Assembly: GCA_022779465.1 (NCBI GenBank)
Contig: JALFTB010000008.1
Coordinates: 4,633 to 68,632, forward strand
Source of the DNA: CAG-533 sp022779465
Lineage (GTDB): Bacteria > Bacillota_I > Bacilli_A > RF39 > UBA660
Direction: 5' to 3'
Length of the DNA stretch: 64,000 nt
Below, piece after piece: positions 62,038 through 64,000 of the stretch. The translations under genes were made by a program, and so were the position numbers. The notes beneath the pieces were generated by a model that saw nothing but the letters and a program-made list of their open reading frames with translations, ran no database searches and was not told the DNA's origin. The stretch's first letter is position 1. Each line of letters opens with the position of its first letter.

Positions 62038-62115
62038 ATGGATAAAAAAGAAGCTTGGGAAAAATTTAAAGAAACCGGTAAAATTGAATATTATTTAATT
62101 TATAAAAGAGGATAG
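62038..62115 (+). CDS. yqzL: YqzL-like 25-residue protein
   Basis: A tiny gene coding 25 residues, MDKKEAWEKFKETGKIEYYL followed by IYKRG. AAAGGG-type bases lie six positions before the ATG. It matches the YqzL family (W near residue 7, TGxIxxYL), which in Bacillus lies between era and recO exactly as here. recO starts three bases after its stop. Confidence 0.85.
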   Translation: MDKKEAWEKFKETGKIEYYLIYKRG

Positions 62116-62117
62116 TT

Positions 62118-62843
62118 ATGTTAAAAAAGATTGAAGGTATTATAATTAGTGAAACTAATTATGGTGAAACAAGTAAAATAATTAATATATTTACTAAAGA
62201 TGGCATCATTGGTGCCATTGCTAAAGGAGCTAAAAGTATTAAAAGCCCTTTAAGAAGTTTTACCATGACCTTCACATATGCTGAATTTAACATCTACTAT
62301 AATGAAAATAAATTAAGCACTATCAAAAGTGCCGATATTATAAATGATTTATCCAACATAAAAAAAGATATTACTTTAATAAGTTATATGTCTTTTTTAT
62401 GTGATTTAAGCACGCAAGTAATGAAACAAAATAATAATGAAGATATCTATAATCTATTAATATCATCGTTATTAAAAATAAATAATGGTTTAAATCCTAT
62501 GGTAATAACTAATATTTTAGAACTAAAATTATTAGATTACTTAGGAGTAGGAATTTCCTTTAATTCATGTGCAAAATGTGGTTCAACTCATAATATAGTC
62601 ACTATCAATCCTGATATTGGTGGCTACATTTGCCAAAACTGTTATACTAATGAAATTCTATATGATGAAAAAACCCTAAAAATGTTAAGAATGTATTATC
62701 TAGTTGATATTAATACTATTACCGATTTAAAAATAAGTGATAAAGTAATTAAAAATATTAATTACTTTGTAAATACCTATTATGATAGATATACTGGATT
62801 ATATTTAAAAAGCAAAAAATTCTTAAATGAAATGATAAGTTAA
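62118..62843 (+). CDS. recO: DNA repair protein RecO
   Basis: A 241-residue RecO with an N-terminal OB fold (EGIIISETNYGETSKIINIFTKDGIIGAIAKGAKS) and a helical C-terminal domain carrying a four-cysteine zinc site (CAKCGS and GYICQNC). It loads RecA at gaps with RecR. It is the last gene of the yqf-era-recO stretch and is followed by a terminator. Confidence 0.96.
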   Translation: MLKKIEGIIISETNYGETSKIINIFTKDGIIGAIAKGAKSIKSPLRSFTMTFTYAEFNIYYNENKLSTIKSADIINDLSNIKKDITLISYMSFLCDLSTQVMKQNNNEDIYNLLISSLLKINNGLNPMVITNILELKLLDYLGVGISFNSCAKCGSTHNIVTINPDIGGYICQNCYTNEILYDEKTLKMLRMYYLVDINTITDLKISDKVIKNINYFVNTYYDRYTGLYLKSKKFLNEMIS

Positions 62844-62846
62844 TCT

Positions 62847-62871
62847 TAGCTATTTTAAAATAGCTTTTTTT
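62847..62871 (+). terminator. Terminator after recO
   Basis: Stem AGCTATTTT/AAAATAGCT with almost no spacer and a long T run. Confidence 0.88.
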
Positions 62872-62912
62872 ATGGTAAAAATTGTGCTATCATTAATAAG
62901 GTAGGTGAACAC

Positions 62913-64000
62913 ATGAGTAAACGAAATAAAATCGTATTAATGATAGTAACTTTAGGCTTAATCTTAGCATCCGCTGGTTTAACATATGCTTTTTTTACCA
63001 GCTTTAGTTCATCAGAGTCTGCATCAACCATTGCAGCAAAAGGTGGAAATATGAGTATAAAATATGCTAGTGGTAATGGCAATATCGTCGTAGAAAATAT
63101 CTATCCAAGAGAAGCAGCATGGGTTAATAAATCCTTTACCGTAACAGGTAATAATACAACCGATTTAGATATGTACTATTCAATTTCTCTAGTTATAGAT
63201 AATGCAGACATAAGTATAAATCCGATAACTTATACTTTAAATGGAGTAAATACTTCAAATAACGGAAGTATTATTCCTTCAATAACAACTCCAGAACATT
63301 TTTTGAATAATACAACCGAACTAGGAGTAGGTAAATTTAATAAAGGGAACAATCTAACTCATTCATATGTTTTAAAAATTTATTTTAAAGATGATGGCAC
63401 TAATCAAAATTATGGACAAGAAATGAATTTTTCAGCTCATTTAATAATTAATAATGTAAATGATAGTGGAGAAGCAAGTTATACTGGTTCAGGAAGAAAC
63501 ATATTAACTTCCCAACATACTTCATCTCCTTTAACTAAAACTTTTAACGTTGATAGTGGAAATATAGCTGTGCCATATGATTATGATATTTATTTGATTA
63601 ATAATTCAAATTCAAATTATTCATCCAATGATTTTACTTACACATTAAAAGGAACTGATAAATCATCGTCTGGCACTGTTGCTAATATAACTAATCAAGC
63701 ATTGTCTCATGATTCATCATCAGTAAAACTAGGTAGTGGAACTTTTACAAAAAAGAATGCTACTCACAAATATTCATTAAGTATTTCAGGTGTTTCTTTA
63801 ACGAATACATCGCTAAATTATTCTCCAATTTCATCATCTACGGGGATACGAATTGCTGGCCAACTAATGGTAGTCAAGAAAAACACCTTAAGTGACACAA
63901 TTATAGCATCTACAAGTAGTAGCGGTTCACCTAAAACTGTGCCAGGTAAAGTAAGTGCTACAACTAATGAAGGAATAAATAAAACTCAAGATGATTATGG
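62913..64000 (+). CDS. Third YAYF-type surface protein, cut by window end
   Basis: An open frame from the ATG at 62913 (AGGTGAA upstream) to the last base, at least 362 residues and incomplete at its 3' end. A hydrophobic helix (about 7-27) ends LTYAFFTSFSSSESA, the TasA-like start. Two similar beta domains follow (about 30-185 and 190-330). The visible end, VPGKVSATTNEGINKTQDDYG, matches the linker just before the YYYRGN module of the 14.2 kb protein, so that module probably follows. Ser/Thr/Asn richness fits an exported protein. Confidence 0.85.
   Translation, partial: MSKRNKIVLMIVTLGLILASAGLTYAFFTSFSSSESASTIAAKGGNMSIKYASGNGNIVVENIYPREAAWVNKSFTVTGNNTTDLDMYYSISLVIDNADISINPITYTLNGVNTSNNGSIIPSITTPEHFLNNTTELGVGKFNKGNNLTHSYVLKIYFKDDGTNQNYGQEMNFSAHLIINNVNDSGEASYTGSGRNILTSQHTSSPLTKTFNVDSGNIAVPYDYDIYLINNSNSNYSSNDFTYTLKGTDKSSSGTVANITNQALSHDSSSVKLGSGTFTKKNATHKYSLSISGVSLTNTSLNYSPISSSTGIRIAGQLMVVKKNTLSDTIIASTSSSGSPKTVPGKVSATTNEGINKTQDDY

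Noticed and set aside
1..64000. Genetic code 4 (UGA as Trp), considered because of the Mollicutes-like composition.
   Set aside because: Genes such as the SPOR protein, spoIVFB and rnhC neighbours end or make sense with UGA as stop, and Trp is coded by UGG throughout.
1..64000. CRISPR arrays, insertion sequences, prophage or integrase genes.
   Set aside because: No regularly spaced repeats, transposase or integrase motifs were seen; the tRNA-His has no adjacent partial repeat or integrase.

Overview
The window is about 64 kb of a very AT-rich (roughly one quarter G+C by eye), tightly packed chromosome. UGA is used as a stop and tryptophan is written UGG, so the code is standard and not the Mycoplasma one. 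Low-GC Gram-positive hallmarks are everywhere: HrcA/CIRCE control, a Prp-processed L27, RNase HIII, and short intergenic gaps holding an intrinsic terminator followed by an extended -10 promoter. Gene order repeatedly follows Bacillus subtilis with genes deleted between neighbours. I infer a small-genome, endospore-forming member of class Bacilli, plausibly one of the uncultured gut lineages of the RF39/Erysipelotrichales type. That placement is inference.

Layout. 1-4.4 kb: spoIIB-like, radC, mreC, mreD, spoIVFA, spoIVFB, rplU (with L21-type leader), prp, rpmA. 4.5-16 kb: a large surface protein, parC, ylbD/ylbE, a stand-alone type IV pilin, nfo, a DUF2624-like gene, a class B PBP, rpmG, efp and a second surface protein. 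16-22.5 kb: a Tad pilus operon (two TadE-like pseudopilins, TadZ, TadA, TadB, TadC), then ftsW and a prepilin. 22.5-34 kb: ylbJ, ylbL, mutS, an unknown helical protein, nusB, xseA, xseB, spoIVB, an unusual VirB2-like/esterase fusion and psd. 34-41 kb: a Cys-cluster protein, a DUF4186 gene, tRNA-His, PAP2, rplS, a TasA-like protein, pdp and lon. 41-45 kb: spoVID-like and ysxE-like coat genes, a small membrane protein and a pilin-like trio. 45-54.7 kb: frr, hrcA, grpE, dnaK, pepF, dnaJ, lepB, holA, a Fic pseudogene and rnhC. 54.8-64 kb: cvpA, trx, rpsU, yqeY, yqfC, yqfD, vanZ-like, ybeY, dgkA, cdd, a zinc-less cdd copy, era, an unknown gene, yqzL, recO, and a third surface protein running off the window.

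How they work together. At least twelve genes are sporulation-associated in Bacillus. They include the complete SpoIVB-SpoIVFA-SpoIVFB checkpoint that activates sigma-K, but the presumed SpoIVFB metalloprotease carries Asp in place of the catalytic Glu. A second theme is the cell surface. Tad machinery, several scattered prepilins and at least three YAYF/TasA-style or modular surface proteins suggest a pilus- and filament-covered cell. The most unusual items are the tandem Cdd/pseudo-Cdd pair, the VirB2-like/hydrolase fusion, three genes whose -10 box lies six bases from the ATG (likely leaderless mRNAs), the SpoIVFB active-site change, and the decayed Fic gene.
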